The translations under genes and the position numbers were made by a program. A DNA stretch of 64,000 nucleotides from Janthinobacterium lividum (GTDB taxonomy: Bacteria; Pseudomonadota; Gammaproteobacteria; Burkholderiales; Burkholderiaceae_D): assembly GCF_011601275.1 (NCBI RefSeq), contig NZ_JAAOLY010000010.1, positions 186,001 through 250,000 of the forward strand, given 5' to 3'. Positions 52,328 through 63,022 of this stretch are shown in pieces. The notes beneath the pieces are model-generated. The model was not told the DNA's origin. It did not search any database and saw only the letters and a list, made by a program, of their open reading frames with translations. The number at the start of each line of letters is the position of its first letter. Positions within the stretch are counted from its first letter, which is position 1.

Positions 52328-53262
52328 GCGTCTTGTTTACCTTTCCCGGCCAGGGCGCCCAGACTCCAGGCATGCTGCATGCGCTGCCGGATGACGCGGC
52401 GGTGAGGACGGCCCTGGCCGAAGCGGCGGACGTGCTGGGCCACGATCCTTTGGCGCTGGACACGGCTGCCGCGCTGGCGTCGACGCGGGCCGTGCAACTG
52501 TGTCTGCTGATCGCCGGCGTGGCCGTGGCGCGTTCCCTGGCCGCGCGCGGCGCGCTGCCCGACATGGTGGCCGGCTTTTCCATCGGAGAGTATGCGGCGG
52601 CCGTCGTCGCCGGCGCGCTCGATTATGCGGATGCCCTGCGCCTGGTGGCGCGGCGCGGGCAGCTGATGGCGCAGGCGTATCCCACCGGTTACGGCATGGC
52701 GGCCATCATCGGCCTGGACCTGGCGCAGCTCGAACCGCTGCTGGCGCAGGTGCATGGCGCAGCAACGCCCGTGTATGTCGCCAACCTGAACGCGCCGCGC
52801 CAGATCGCCATTGCCGGCAGCGAACCCGCCTTGCACGCCGTGATGACGCTGGCCCTGGCGCACGGCGCCAGCAAGGCCAAGCGGCTGGCCGTCAGCGTGC
52901 CGTCGCATTGCCCGTTGATGGCGGCTGCCGCCAGCGACATGGCCGCCGCCTTCGATGGCGTGTTTGTCCGTCGCCCATCGCTTGTCTACCTGAGCAGCAG
53001 CGCGGCGCGCGCGCTGTTCGACCCGGCCCGTATCCGCGACAGCCTGGCGGCCAACATGGCGCAGCGCGTGCAGTGGGCCGCTACCTCGCGCCTGGCGTGG
53101 GAGCGGGGGGCCAGGCTGGCGCTGGAAATGCCGCCCGGCAGCGTCCTCACGCGCTTGACGGCGCCCGACTTCACGGATGGCGTGGCCGTCTGCTGCGACG
53201 GCAACCGCAGCGACAGCCTGCTGGCGCTGGTGAGGCGGGAGCGGGGCGCCGCCGCGCCTTAG
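52324..53262 (+). CDS. mdcH: Malonyl-S-ACP:malonyltransferase (malonate decarboxylase epsilon subunit)
   Basis: A 312-residue FabD-like malonyltransferase that charges the carrier protein in the start reaction. Signatures: LFTFPGQGAQTPGMLHALP, the active-site serine Ser86 in MVAGFSIGEYAAAVVAGAL, ARRGQLMAQAYPTGYGMAAI, NAPRQIAIAGSEPAL and the histidine in VPSHCPLM. It is the last gene of the operon; its stop overlaps the convergent TonB receptor stop by 4 bp. Confidence 0.95.
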   Translation: MSVLFTFPGQGAQTPGMLHALPDDAAVRTALAEAADVLGHDPLALDTAAALASTRAVQLCLLIAGVAVARSLAARGALPDMVAGFSIGEYAAAVVAGALDYADALRLVARRGQLMAQAYPTGYGMAAIIGLDLAQLEPLLAQVHGAATPVYVANLNAPRQIAIAGSEPALHAVMTLALAHGASKAKRLAVSVPSHCPLMAAAASDMAAAFDGVFVRRPSLVYLSSSAARALFDPARIRDSLAANMAQRVQWAATSRLAWERGARLALEMPPGSVLTRLTAPDFTDGVAVCCDGNRSDSLLALVRRERGAAAP

Positions 53263-55589
53263 AGCCTGGCGCTCAGTCCAATCTGGAAGCCACGGCCCGG
53301 CAAGGGCGCGATGTATTTCAGTGGAGAGTTGTGCGGCCTGGCATCGTCATCGAGGAGGTTGGTGCCGCTGACGAACACGTCGATGCCTGCAAACGGCGAA
53401 TTGGGCACTTGCAGTGCGCGGCTCACCTGAAAGTTCACCATGGTGTAGCCGTCGAGCGGCACTTCCTCGCTGACACTCTTGCCCAGGTACTTCTGTTTGT
53501 CGTACCAGGTGCTGGAAAGCCTGGCCTTCCACCCCTTGTTTTCCCACAACACATTCGCGCCATAACGGTTGGTGGGCATGTTGGGCAGGTAGGCGCCGTC
53601 GTTGTGCGCGCGCAGCTTGTCCGGATTGTCCGCCTTGTTCTTGACCAGGTCGGCAAATGCGGAGAGGTTCAGCTTGCCGTAGCCGCCAAGCTGAACGACT
53701 TGGGAGGCGTCGATTTCGAATCCCTTGACCGTCGTATCGGTCTGCTTCCAATATTTTAATGGCAGGCGATTCGCCGTCTGCAGTCCCGAGTGGCCAAGAT
53801 ACAGAAAGTTTTCATACTTCATGACGTAGCCGGTGGCGGACAGCTGGAAGCCGCGATGGCCGAACAATCCGGTAAGCTCGGTATTCCGCGCGCGCTCGGC
53901 TTTCAAATCCTGGTTGCCTTCTTCCTGGGTCATGATCGAATAGTGGCGGTTGCTTGCATATAATTCATTGACGTCGGGCGCTCTTTCCGATGAGGCATGG
54001 CGCAGCTTCGCACCGAACAGCTGGCCAAGCTTGGCCGAGGCCCCCAGGCTATAGCTGTTCAGGCTGAACGACCTGTCCTCGAGTTTGGCATTTTTCGCAT
54101 TCCTCGACGTCTTGAATCCGCTCTTGCGGATGTCGTGCTCGACTTTTTCATGGCGAAAACCCGCATCGAAGGTGGCCCAGCCGGCGTCGAGGCTTTCCTT
54201 GACGAACAGCGCGCTGCTGGCCGTGCTCGCATCGGGAAGGTAAAGCTGTGGCCCGCTGCCGGTGATGTCGCGGGATTGATGGCTCAGGCCAAGCAAGCCG
54301 TTCAAGGGGCCCGCGCGCCGGTGCGCCAGCAGGAGCTCTGCTTGATTGGTGTCGAAGCGGTAGTCATTCGCCTTCGCCGCTCCCAGGCGTTCTCCCGACG
54401 TATTGTTCAAGCGGGACACGCGCAGTTGCGCGCTTTCAATGTAGGCGACGGGGTCGAGCAGCTTGGCTTCCAGCGCATATTTATCCTGGCTGATCACGAC
54501 GCCGACGGGCAACCCCTCGTCATAATTCGATCCGAAAGACTTGTTTTCCATGGAAAAGCCCGGCACGCCATAGTCGCTGTTCTTGGTGTCGAGGCTGACG
54601 GCCACGTAGCCTCGATCGAAAAAGTAGGTGCTGCCGACGGCAAAGTGTGCATTGCTGGCATGGCTGTTGCCCAGGGTGCCGTGGTAGTCGGGGGTCACGT
54701 CCTTGTTGATCTTGTTCTGCACCGTCTTTGGCGTACCGGGCACGTAAGCGGGGTTGGGGGGATTGACATAGGTCTTGCGCTGCCAGACGGACGTCCGCTG
54801 ATTGGTATAGAAGGAAAAATCGCCGTCCGCCCAGTCCGGATTTTCCGTCATGAACTGGTCGATAAACGGTTGCGAAGCCTTGTTGTAGACCTGCTGGATC
54901 CTCGCCTCTTTCTGGCAACTGTCGGCCAAAAAGCTATTCACGCCGCCCTTCGAAGGGAACAGCTGGCTGTTGCACACGCCGGCCTTGCTGTTGCCGGGAA
55001 TATCGTAATGCCCGATTTTCTGGAAGGACATTTGCAAATTCGTCGAGAAATGTTTGCCATCGTTGAAATTCATGCGCAAGCCTTGCGCGTCGGCATCGTT
55101 GAAGCCTTTGCGCAGCACCAGCTCCAGATCTTTCTCCTTGCCCTCCATCTTCCTGGAAATGAGGCCGGAATCGACGTCCACGCTGCCGCCGATCGCATTG
55201 CCGCCGAAACGTACGCTGTCGGACGATTTGTTCACGCTCACGCTGCGCGCGAACAGCGGGTCGAACGGGATGTTGATATCGCCGCTGAGCGCATTCATGC
55301 CGAGGATGGACTGGCCATCCTCGAGAATTTGCACGCGGCTGCCACTGAGGCTGCGAATCACGGGGGCGCCGGCATTCGGGCCGAAGGCGCTGCTTTGCAC
55401 GCCCGATACATGCTCGAGCATGCCGCCCAAAGTCCTGTTCTGGGCTTGCGTATTCTCGACGATGACGACGCTGTCGATGCTGGAAGGCCTGTCCGCGCGG
55501 ACTTTGATGGTTTGCAGGGTGACGTCGTCCGCCGCGTAAGCGAGCGGGGAAGTGGACAGCATGGCGGCTGCGAATACATGATGGCGCAT
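53259..55589 (-). CDS. TonB-dependent receptor, possibly zinc/heme ZnuD-like
   Basis: A 776-residue outer membrane receptor from the ATG at 55589, which starts a signal peptide (RHHVFAAAMLSTSPLAYA). The plug has GMLEHVSGVQSSAFGPNAGA, VIRSLSGSRVQILEDGQSIL and VSVNKSSDSVRFGGNAIGGS, which resemble the ZnuD plug. The end NLLDDDARPHNSPLKYIAPL and GRGFQIGLSARL is also of that type. The N-terminal TonB box region reads TLQTIKVRA. There is a large extracellular-loop-like insertion with two cysteines (about 240-310, AGVCNSQLFPSKGG, DSCQKEAR). A dyad with TTGCAATAA arms lies upstream. Zinc or heme as ligand is tentative. Confidence 0.85.
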   Translation of the reverse strand: MRHHVFAAAMLSTSPLAYAADDVTLQTIKVRADRPSSIDSVVIVENTQAQNRTLGGMLEHVSGVQSSAFGPNAGAPVIRSLSGSRVQILEDGQSILGMNALSGDINIPFDPLFARSVSVNKSSDSVRFGGNAIGGSVDVDSGLISRKMEGKEKDLELVLRKGFNDADAQGLRMNFNDGKHFSTNLQMSFQKIGHYDIPGNSKAGVCNSQLFPSKGGVNSFLADSCQKEARIQQVYNKASQPFIDQFMTENPDWADGDFSFYTNQRTSVWQRKTYVNPPNPAYVPGTPKTVQNKINKDVTPDYHGTLGNSHASNAHFAVGSTYFFDRGYVAVSLDTKNSDYGVPGFSMENKSFGSNYDEGLPVGVVISQDKYALEAKLLDPVAYIESAQLRVSRLNNTSGERLGAAKANDYRFDTNQAELLLAHRRAGPLNGLLGLSHQSRDITGSGPQLYLPDASTASSALFVKESLDAGWATFDAGFRHEKVEHDIRKSGFKTSRNAKNAKLEDRSFSLNSYSLGASAKLGQLFGAKLRHASSERAPDVNELYASNRHYSIMTQEEGNQDLKAERARNTELTGLFGHRGFQLSATGYVMKYENFLYLGHSGLQTANRLPLKYWKQTDTTVKGFEIDASQVVQLGGYGKLNLSAFADLVKNKADNPDKLRAHNDGAYLPNMPTNRYGANVLWENKGWKARLSSTWYDKQKYLGKSVSEEVPLDGYTMVNFQVSRALQVPNSPFAGIDVFVSGTNLLDDDARPHNSPLKYIAPLPGRGFQIGLSARL

Positions 55590-55650
55590 AGGACTCTCTA
55601 AAAGGCGAGTGGGGTGCTGGCGCTGGACGCAGGCGCAGCGCGGAGGTGTA

Positions 55651-55708
55651 AATGCAATTGAGTTGCAATAATAGCTTGCGCCCAATGTTATTGCAAATAA
55701 ACTGCATT
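55651..55708. promoter_or_regulatory. 58-bp interrupted palindrome upstream of the TonB receptor
   Basis: AATGCA (55651) and TTGCAATAATA (55663-55673) on the left mirror TGTTATTGCAA (55686-55696) and TGCATT (55703-55708) on the right, with one mismatch in the inner arms and a 12-bp spacer. It is centred about 90 bp before the receptor start. The GTTAT/ATAAC content is loosely Zur-like, but it does not match a consensus well. Confidence 0.5.
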
Positions 55709-55849
55709 AGTCGAGCGGAAAGCGCAGCACGGACAGCCGGCATGCGCCGGCTACCGTGTAGCAAAGTGAGGAGGTGGGTTGGCGTTACGCGTTGCGCGTG
55801 TGCGCCGCAGGCTGAAGGAGTCCGCCTGCGCCCCTGTGGAGCCGCTACT

Positions 55850-57109
55850 TCAGGTGGATTGCTGGGGCTTTTTCGCCTGCAGCCGGCGGGAACGCCGTTT
55901 TCTTTCCCAGATGACGATGCCCGTCACCGACAGCATCGCCACCATGACACCCATGAAAGACATCATGATGCGTCCCGGCATGCCGAGGATGCGGCCCGAG
56001 TGCAGCGGGAATTGCAGTTGCACGAAGACGTCGGCGGCCGTGCCTTCCCATGGTTTGTGCTGGCCGATGATGCTGCCGTCCATGCCGTCGACGTACAGGT
56101 TCGACAAGCCCATGCCGGCCGCGCCGAATTCATCGGCGGGATCAAAAAATGAGACGTTATAGAACGAGTAATTGCCGCCGTAATAAATGCCGCCTATGGG
56201 CGCTGTGATGCCGCGCTGCACGGCCTGCTTTTTGGCGATGGCCACGGCTTGCTCGAAACCGATCGCGGGCGTGATATACGTGCCGTACGGCGCCGGCGTC
56301 TGCGTTTCGTACGGGCCCGGCGTGGTGGTCGAGACGAGCGACATGACGGGATAGAACACTTCGCGGTACAGGTTCAGCGAGAACGACGTGAACGCGACGA
56401 CGATGATGATGGCCCACACCCACAGGCCGCCCGCGCGGTGCAGGTCAAAATTGAGCTTGTAGCCGCCGGCCGCCCAGCGCACCACCCATGACGGTTTCCA
56501 GCGCTGCCACCAGCCGGCGGCGTTGCGGTGGCGCGGCGTTTCATCGTGCGCGCGCGGGCGCAGGCGGCGCGGCGTGGTGAGGTAAAACGCCACCATGCTG
56601 TCGAGCAGCCAGATGAGGGCCACCATGCCCATCAGCCAATAGCCCCAGCGGTCCGTGCCCCAGAAGGCGGGCACGTGCAGGCTGTAGTGCAGGTGGCGCA
56701 AGAACGGCATCAGGCTGCGGCGCGACAGGGAAATGGCCGTCGAATCGCGCGTGCCCGTGATCTGCGCCGTGACGGGGTCGATGTAGACGGTGTTGTAGTC
56801 GAGCACGAACGGCTTGTTCGTGGCGGGGTCGGTAAGCGGACGCACCATGAAAGCGGCCGCATGGCCTTCTTCCAGGCCCAGGGTCATGTAATTGACTTCC
56901 ACGCGCGGATCGGCGGCGGCCACTTTTTGCGCCAGCACGAACGGCGGCTGCAGGGGGCCGCGGCCCGGCGTTTCCATGATGTCGGCGTTGAGCCATTCAT
57001 CCAGTTCGTGGTCCCACGACGTGACGGCACCCGTGAGGCCCGCAACGATGAGGAAGAGGGCGATGGTGAGACCAGCCCAGCGGTGTATGACAGTCCAGAA
57101 AGCGCGCAT
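55850..57109 (-). CDS. PepSY-associated membrane protein, iron-linked
   Basis: A 419-residue protein with four membrane helices (about 10-32 in VIHRWAGLTIALFLIVAGLT; about 145-165; about 210-235; about 385-410) of the PepSY-TM/PiuB-like family. Conserved features are the N-terminal RWAGL, HYSLHVPAFWGTDRWGYWL, FDLHRAGGLWVWAIIIVVAF with a heme-ligand-type His, and LHSGRILGMPGRIMMSFMG. Relatives reduce or process ferrisiderophores at the inner membrane. The Fur-like box upstream supports an iron role. The end (WERKRRSRRLQAKKP) is basic. Confidence 0.88.
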   Translation of the reverse strand: MRAFWTVIHRWAGLTIALFLIVAGLTGAVTSWDHELDEWLNADIMETPGRGPLQPPFVLAQKVAAADPRVEVNYMTLGLEEGHAAAFMVRPLTDPATNKPFVLDYNTVYIDPVTAQITGTRDSTAISLSRRSLMPFLRHLHYSLHVPAFWGTDRWGYWLMGMVALIWLLDSMVAFYLTTPRRLRPRAHDETPRHRNAAGWWQRWKPSWVVRWAAGGYKLNFDLHRAGGLWVWAIIIVVAFTSFSLNLYREVFYPVMSLVSTTTPGPYETQTPAPYGTYITPAIGFEQAVAIAKKQAVQRGITAPIGGIYYGGNYSFYNVSFFDPADEFGAAGMGLSNLYVDGMDGSIIGQHKPWEGTAADVFVQLQFPLHSGRILGMPGRIMMSFMGVMVAMLSVTGIVIWERKRRSRRLQAKKPQQST

Positions 57110-57201
57110 GCGGTACAAACCTTCAACATGAAACCGGCTTGTTGCCGCCAGCGGACGCCATGGTGGCGCACAGTAAGAACCAGGCACGGGCCTGGTATTT
57201 T

Positions 57202-57226
57202 GATAATGGGAATCGTTCTCATTATC
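57202..57226. promoter_or_regulatory. Fur-like box upstream of the PepSY gene
   Basis: AATGGGAATCGTTCTCATT (57205-57223) is a near-perfect dyad of the AATGAGAATCATTCTCATT type, embedded in GATAATG...CATTATC arms (57202-57226). It lies 96 bp before the PepSY start and about 120 bp from the RsbQ-like start on the other strand. Confidence 0.85.
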
Positions 57227-57283
57227 CGTCGTGACGTGGCGTTTGTCCAGCGCCAATGGTGTTGCCCCGGGTCAAATGGCGCA

Positions 57284-57299
57284 TGCTAAGATGCTAGCA
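57284..57299. promoter_or_regulatory. Short dyad before the rsbQ-like gene
   Basis: TGCTA-AGATGC-TAGCA, an exact 5-bp inverted repeat 48 bp before the RsbQ-like ATG. It could be an operator or promoter part; short enough to be chance. Confidence 0.3.
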
Positions 57300-57346
57300 A
57301 GAAGCTAATTTACATTCCACATGGAAATATTCAAGGTTGAAGCGGC

Positions 57347-58176
57347 ATGCGTATAGAAGATCGGAACAATGTCCGCGTGAACGAACGCAACGATGCGCCG
57401 CTGGCGGGCGCGGCAGCCACCATGGTGTTCATGCATGGATTTGGCTGCGACCAGACCATGTGGCGCTACCTGGAACCCCTGTTTCGTCCGCACTACCGCA
57501 CCGTGCTGTTCGACCTGGTCGGCAGCGGCGCTTCCGACCTGGACGCCTATGATTTCGATCGCTACGCGCGGCTCGACGCGCATGGCGCTGATTTGCGCCA
57601 GGTCATCCATGCCGTTGGCGGCGGTCCCGTGATTTGCGTCGGCCATTCCGTCAGCGCCATGAGCGCCTTGCTGGCGACCATCGCCGAGCCGGACCTGTTC
57701 GCCGCGCAAGTCATGCTGGTGCCGTCGCCATGCTATGTCGACGATGCGGCGGCCGGCTACCGGGGCGGCTTCAGCCGTGCCGATATCGACGACTTGCTCG
57801 GTGCCATGGACAGCAATTACCTGGGCTGGTCCGCCAGCATGGCGCCTGCCATCATGGGCGCGCCCGGGCAGCCGGGGCTGGGAGACGATCTTGTGAACAG
57901 TTTTTGCCGCACGGACCCGGCCATCGCCCGGCATTTCGCGCAAACCACGTTTTTGTCCGACCACCGCGCCGTCTTGCCACACAACAGCACGCCGGCCCTG
58001 ATCGTGCAATGCAGCGACGATTTCATCGCGCCACCGTCCGTGGGCGAGTACTTGCGCGAGATGCTGCCGCGCAGCAGCCTGCACGTGGTCGACAATGTGG
58101 GCCATTGCCCGCACATGAGCGTGCCCGATGCCAGCTACCGCGTCATCCGCCGCTTTCTCGACGGCCTGCACCTGTA

Positions 58177-58177
<1 letters not shown>
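57347..58177 (+). CDS. RsbQ-like alpha/beta hydrolase
   Basis: A 276-residue cytoplasmic hydrolase. Features: VFMHGFGCDQTMWRYLEPLF, VLFDLVGSGASDLDAYDFDR and ICVGHSVSAMSALLATIAEP. The catalytic triad is Ser101, Asp225 (QCSDDFIAPPSVGEYL) and His253 (VDNVGHCPHMS); the spacing matches Bacillus RsbQ (Ser96, Asp219, His247), and relatives include plant D14/KAI2 receptors. RsbQ is needed to activate the PAS-domain phosphatase RsbP, probably by producing or delivering a small ligand. Here a PAS-histidine kinase starts at its stop codon (TAATG), so the pair is the likely counterpart. Lacks signal peptide. Confidence 0.9.
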
Positions 58178-59724
<1,547 letters not shown>

Positions 59725-59740
59725 GGAGGGCATCAGAAAA

Positions 59741-60295
59741 ATGAAAGGCATGCAACAACTGACAGAACTTGAAATCGCCGTTTTCCAGCTCCGTATGGGA
59801 CTTGGCCATGCCGACCGCTGCGTGGACTGGGCCGTGGAACGCCTGCGCCTGGATCAGGAAGGCGACGACCTCGAGGTCGTGCTGCTGGCCAGCGCCCGGG
59901 GTGTTGACGAGGTGCTGCCGCTGGCCGACGTGATCATCGAGCGCTACCGTGGCGCGCAGCGGCTCGATCAGCAATTTCTGGCTGGCAAATACATTGTCGA
60001 GTTGCGCTCAGCTTATCTGGCAGGGAGCGAAAGCGTGTTGTCGCTCGATGCCATCCTGACCCGCCTGTACCCGGCGCTTTGCTATCCCGACTGGCTGGTC
60101 ATGCTGAGCCGCAATTGTGAATACGCGACGGACGTGGCCGATTTCGAGCAGCCGTTCGAAGATGAATTTCAGTATGTCGCCAGCCTGTGGGCGCAAGCGG
60201 AGAGCCTGGCCGCGTTTGAGAGCGCATACAGTCGCGAGACGTCGAACCGGCATGATGCGACCGGCGTTTCAGGTAGACCTCTGACTGTCCCATGA
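59741..60295 (+). CDS. Hypothetical protein, first of a coupled pair
   Basis: A 184-residue protein I do not recognise. It is acidic, without signal or membrane segments, and mainly helical in appearance (ELEIAVFQLRMGLGHADRC, WAVERLRLDQEGDDLEVVLL). A central YRGAQRLDQQFLAGKYIVEL part and CYPDWLVMLSRNCEYATDV follow. GAGGAGGG lies upstream of the ATG at 59741 (a second ATG three codons on is possible). It overlaps the next gene by 4 bp, so both are likely made together. Similar small acidic coupled proteins occur as immunity proteins, but no toxin is present here. Confidence 0.55.
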   Translation: MKGMQQLTELEIAVFQLRMGLGHADRCVDWAVERLRLDQEGDDLEVVLLASARGVDEVLPLADVIIERYRGAQRLDQQFLAGKYIVELRSAYLAGSESVLSLDAILTRLYPALCYPDWLVMLSRNCEYATDVADFEQPFEDEFQYVASLWAQAESLAAFESAYSRETSNRHDATGVSGRPLTVP

Positions 60296-60696
60296 AAAAA
60301 ATCGATATTTTTGTCTGTTCCGATACAGAGATGCGCTCATGTGCTAGCTGGCAGGATGCCTTCGACTCCTTTCCTGTCACCGGCATCACCTTGCCTGGGG
60401 AGCTGGATTTTGCGTCGTTGGGGCAATTGTTGACGCACTCGACGGCGCCTGTCCTTAGGTCTGTGCCTATTCTGGGGGGCGATCTGTACGTGTTCAGCAG
60501 TGCAATAGGGCAGGCGCTCGACCGGATAGCGGCCGACGACCTGGCCGATATCGCGGTGGCGTGGGCGCAAACCGCGCCATGGGCTGGGCTGGAAGTCAAT
60601 CCCGTCGATCTGGCAGGATTCCTGATGGAGTTGAAAGCGAACTGGCATCGATCCGCCACGCCGGATAAAGCCTTGTTTCTGTGGCTGGACGCTTGA
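60292..60696 (+). CDS. Hypothetical protein, second of the coupled pair
   Basis: A 134-residue acidic soluble protein, start overlapping the upstream stop (ATGA). Features: IDIFVCSDTEMRSCASWQDA, GGDLYVFSSAIGQALDRIAA, and a tryptophan-rich end (VAWAQTAPWAGLEVNPVDLA, FLMELKANWHRSATPDKALF, LWLDA). No family recognised. Codon use is slightly less GC-biased than in flanking genes. The function is unknown; the coupling suggests a complex with the 184-residue protein. Confidence 0.55.
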   Translation: MKKIDIFVCSDTEMRSCASWQDAFDSFPVTGITLPGELDFASLGQLLTHSTAPVLRSVPILGGDLYVFSSAIGQALDRIAADDLADIAVAWAQTAPWAGLEVNPVDLAGFLMELKANWHRSATPDKALFLWLDA

Positions 60697-60760
60697 TGGC
60701 AAGTACCTGGCCGGGCTTGGTCACCGTATAATTTGCGCAAATCATTTTGCCGGGAATAAC

Positions 60761-61459
60761 GTGCAACACAAAACCATAGGGCTCATCGGCGGCATCGGCT
60801 GGGCCTCCACCCTGGAATATTACCGCCTGCTCAATGAAATGCTGGTGGCGCGTATCGGCCCCGCGCATAGCGCGCGCATCATGCTGGTCAGCCTGGACCA
60901 GGCCGATTTCGTTGCGCACGCGGCGCAAGCCGATTCGCACGCCATCGAGCAATTCCTGGTCAAGGAAGGGCGGCGCCTGCAAGGCATGGGCGCGGATTTC
61001 TTCCTGCTGTGCGCGAATGGCGCACACCGCTTCGCGCCAGCCGTTGTGCCGGGGATCGGCTTGCCTTTCATCAGCATCGTCGAGGAGACGGCGAAGCGGG
61101 TGCAGCAGTCGGGCTTGCGCAAGGTCGGCTTGCTGGGCGTCAAGCAGACCATGGCGGGCCGCTTTTATCACGACGCGCTGGAGCAGTTGGGTATCGCCAC
61201 GGTGACGCCCGATGCGGCCGACCAGGAAGTCGCCCACGACATTATCTACAAGGAGTTGGTACAGAATATTGTTACCGACGCCAGCCGGAAAGTCTTCCTG
61301 ACGATTATCGAGAAACTGCGGCTGCAAGACGTGCAGGGCGTGATTCTGGGCTGCACGGAGATTCCATTGCTGGTCAATCCCGGCGATGTAGACTTGCCGC
61401 TATTTAATACCACGGCGATTCACTGCGAGGCGGCGGTGGCGTTTGCCATCGAGCACTAG
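60761..61459 (+). CDS. Aspartate/glutamate racemase family protein
   Basis: A 232-residue protein starting with GTG at 60761 (CCGGGA upstream). The N-terminus KTIGLIGGIGWASTLEYYRL and the two catalytic cysteines, in FLLCANGAHRFAP (about residue 84) and GVILGCTEIPLLVN (about residue 193), identify the cofactor-independent Asp/Glu racemase superfamily. Both cysteines are present, so it should be active; the amino acid (Asp, Glu or hydantoin-type substrates) cannot be fixed. It is a single gene, convergent with the MFS transporter. Confidence 0.88.
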   Translation: MQHKTIGLIGGIGWASTLEYYRLLNEMLVARIGPAHSARIMLVSLDQADFVAHAAQADSHAIEQFLVKEGRRLQGMGADFFLLCANGAHRFAPAVVPGIGLPFISIVEETAKRVQQSGLRKVGLLGVKQTMAGRFYHDALEQLGIATVTPDAADQEVAHDIIYKELVQNIVTDASRKVFLTIIEKLRLQDVQGVILGCTEIPLLVNPGDVDLPLFNTTAIHCEAAVAFAIEH

Positions 61460-61510
61460 ACGAGCGGGCAGTGAGCGGCCACCTGAACAGGCCGCCGCTC
61501 ACTGAACGGA

Positions 61511-62728
61511 TTAGGCCGGCTGCGCGCCGCCCACATTGCGGCTGCGGTTTTCCACCAGCACGGAAATACCGAGCACGACGATGCCGCCGCAGGCCAGCAT
61601 GGCGCCGACCCAGCCCGTCGAGCGCAAGCCCATGCCCATGGCGATGGCGATGCCGCCGGCCCAGGCGCCCAGTGCGTTGGCGATGTTGAAGGCGGAATGG
61701 TTGAGTGCTGCGGCCACGGTTTGCGCGTCGCCAGCCACATCCATCAAGCGCGTCTGCACGGCGGGAGCGACGGCGATGCCGGCGCCGATGGCGAACAGGT
61801 TGATGGCCGTCAGCCACACATTGCTGCTGGTATAGGTAAATGCGGCCAGGGCGGCCACGTTCCACAGCAGCACGCCGAAGATGGTCCACAGGCGCGAGCG
61901 GTCGGCCAGCCAGCCGCCGATCAGATTACCCACCGTCATGCCGACGCCGATGATGGCCAGCAAGATGGAAATGACGAGGGGCGACACTTTCGTGATTTCC
62001 AGCAAGGTTGGCGTAATAAACGTGTAGACGGCGAACATGCCGCCAAAGCCGATCGCCACCATCAGCAGGGTCAGCCACACCTGCAGGCGGCGGAACACGC
62101 CCAGTTCGCGGCGCGGGCTCGAGTCGCCGGCGGCCACCATCGGTACGAAGATGCGCACCATCAGCATGGTCAGCAAGCCCAGTGCCGCGACGAGCAAAAA
62201 GGCCGAGCGCCAGCCCAGGGTCTGGCCGATATACGTGGCCAGCGGCACGCCGAAGATATTCGCCACGGTCAAGCCCATCAGGACACGGGCCACGGCCTGG
62301 CCCCGCTTGTCCGGTTCGGCCAGGGCGGCCGCCACCAGTGCCGCCACGCCGAAATAGGCGCCGTGCGGGATGCCGGCGACAAAACGCGCCACGACCAGCA
62401 AGCCATAGTTGGGGGCGATGGCGCTGAGCAAGTTGCCGCCAGCGAACATCAGCATCAGACAGATCAGCATCAGCCGGCGCGGCATGCGGGCCAGGAAGAT
62501 CGTGATCAGGGGTGCGCCGACGACCACGCCCAGCGCATAGGCGCTGATCATGTGGCTCATCTGCGGCAAGGTCGTGCCCAGGTCGTCGGCCACCACGGGC
62601 AAGATGCTCATGGAGGCGAATTCGCCCGTGCCGATGGCGAGGCCGCCGATGGCCAGGGCCAGGTCGGCATAACCAGCGCCAAAAGGCGCGGTGACGCGCG
62701 GAATCAATGGGTCTACGGAGGCGTGCAT
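61511..62728 (-). CDS. MFS transporter (DHA1 family, AraJ/YdhP-like)
   Basis: A 405-residue transporter from the ATG at 62728 with 12 predicted helices. Features: GGLAIGTGEFASMSILPVVA, GVVVGAPLITIFLARMPRRL, with motif-A-like basic residues, NYGLLVVARFVAGIPHGAYF and TVGNLIGGWLADRSRLW. The DHA1 set includes efflux pumps for sugars, arabinose and drugs; substrate not predictable. The upstream 294-bp gap to the SRPBCC gene shows no recognised site. Confidence 0.9.
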   Translation of the reverse strand: MHASVDPLIPRVTAPFGAGYADLALAIGGLAIGTGEFASMSILPVVADDLGTTLPQMSHMISAYALGVVVGAPLITIFLARMPRRLMLICLMLMFAGGNLLSAIAPNYGLLVVARFVAGIPHGAYFGVAALVAAALAEPDKRGQAVARVLMGLTVANIFGVPLATYIGQTLGWRSAFLLVAALGLLTMLMVRIFVPMVAAGDSSPRRELGVFRRLQVWLTLLMVAIGFGGMFAVYTFITPTLLEITKVSPLVISILLAIIGVGMTVGNLIGGWLADRSRLWTIFGVLLWNVAALAAFTYTSSNVWLTAINLFAIGAGIAVAPAVQTRLMDVAGDAQTVAAALNHSAFNIANALGAWAGGIAIAMGMGLRSTGWVGAMLACGGIVVLGISVLVENRSRNVGGAQPA

Positions 62729-63022
62729 GTTCTTGTTAGTTGGGTAAAGAATGACAGGATGGAGAGGCGTGCTGTGGCCCGGCCGGAAGTGGCAATGCGC
62801 CACCGGAGTCGACGGCTGGCCGGTATTTTTGGACTACAAGAACTGCCCAAAGACAACATTATAAAAGATTCGGGCAAGCTTTGCTGGGTGATGGCCAAAA
62901 TCTGCTGCACTGCACACAACCGCGATTGCTCTTGTTGTTAACGATAACACGGAATCTGCGCGATTCCGCCACAGGGCAGGCGAAGAAACGCTGGCTGTGG
63001 CGGAAATGGTCTTTGTGGCTTA

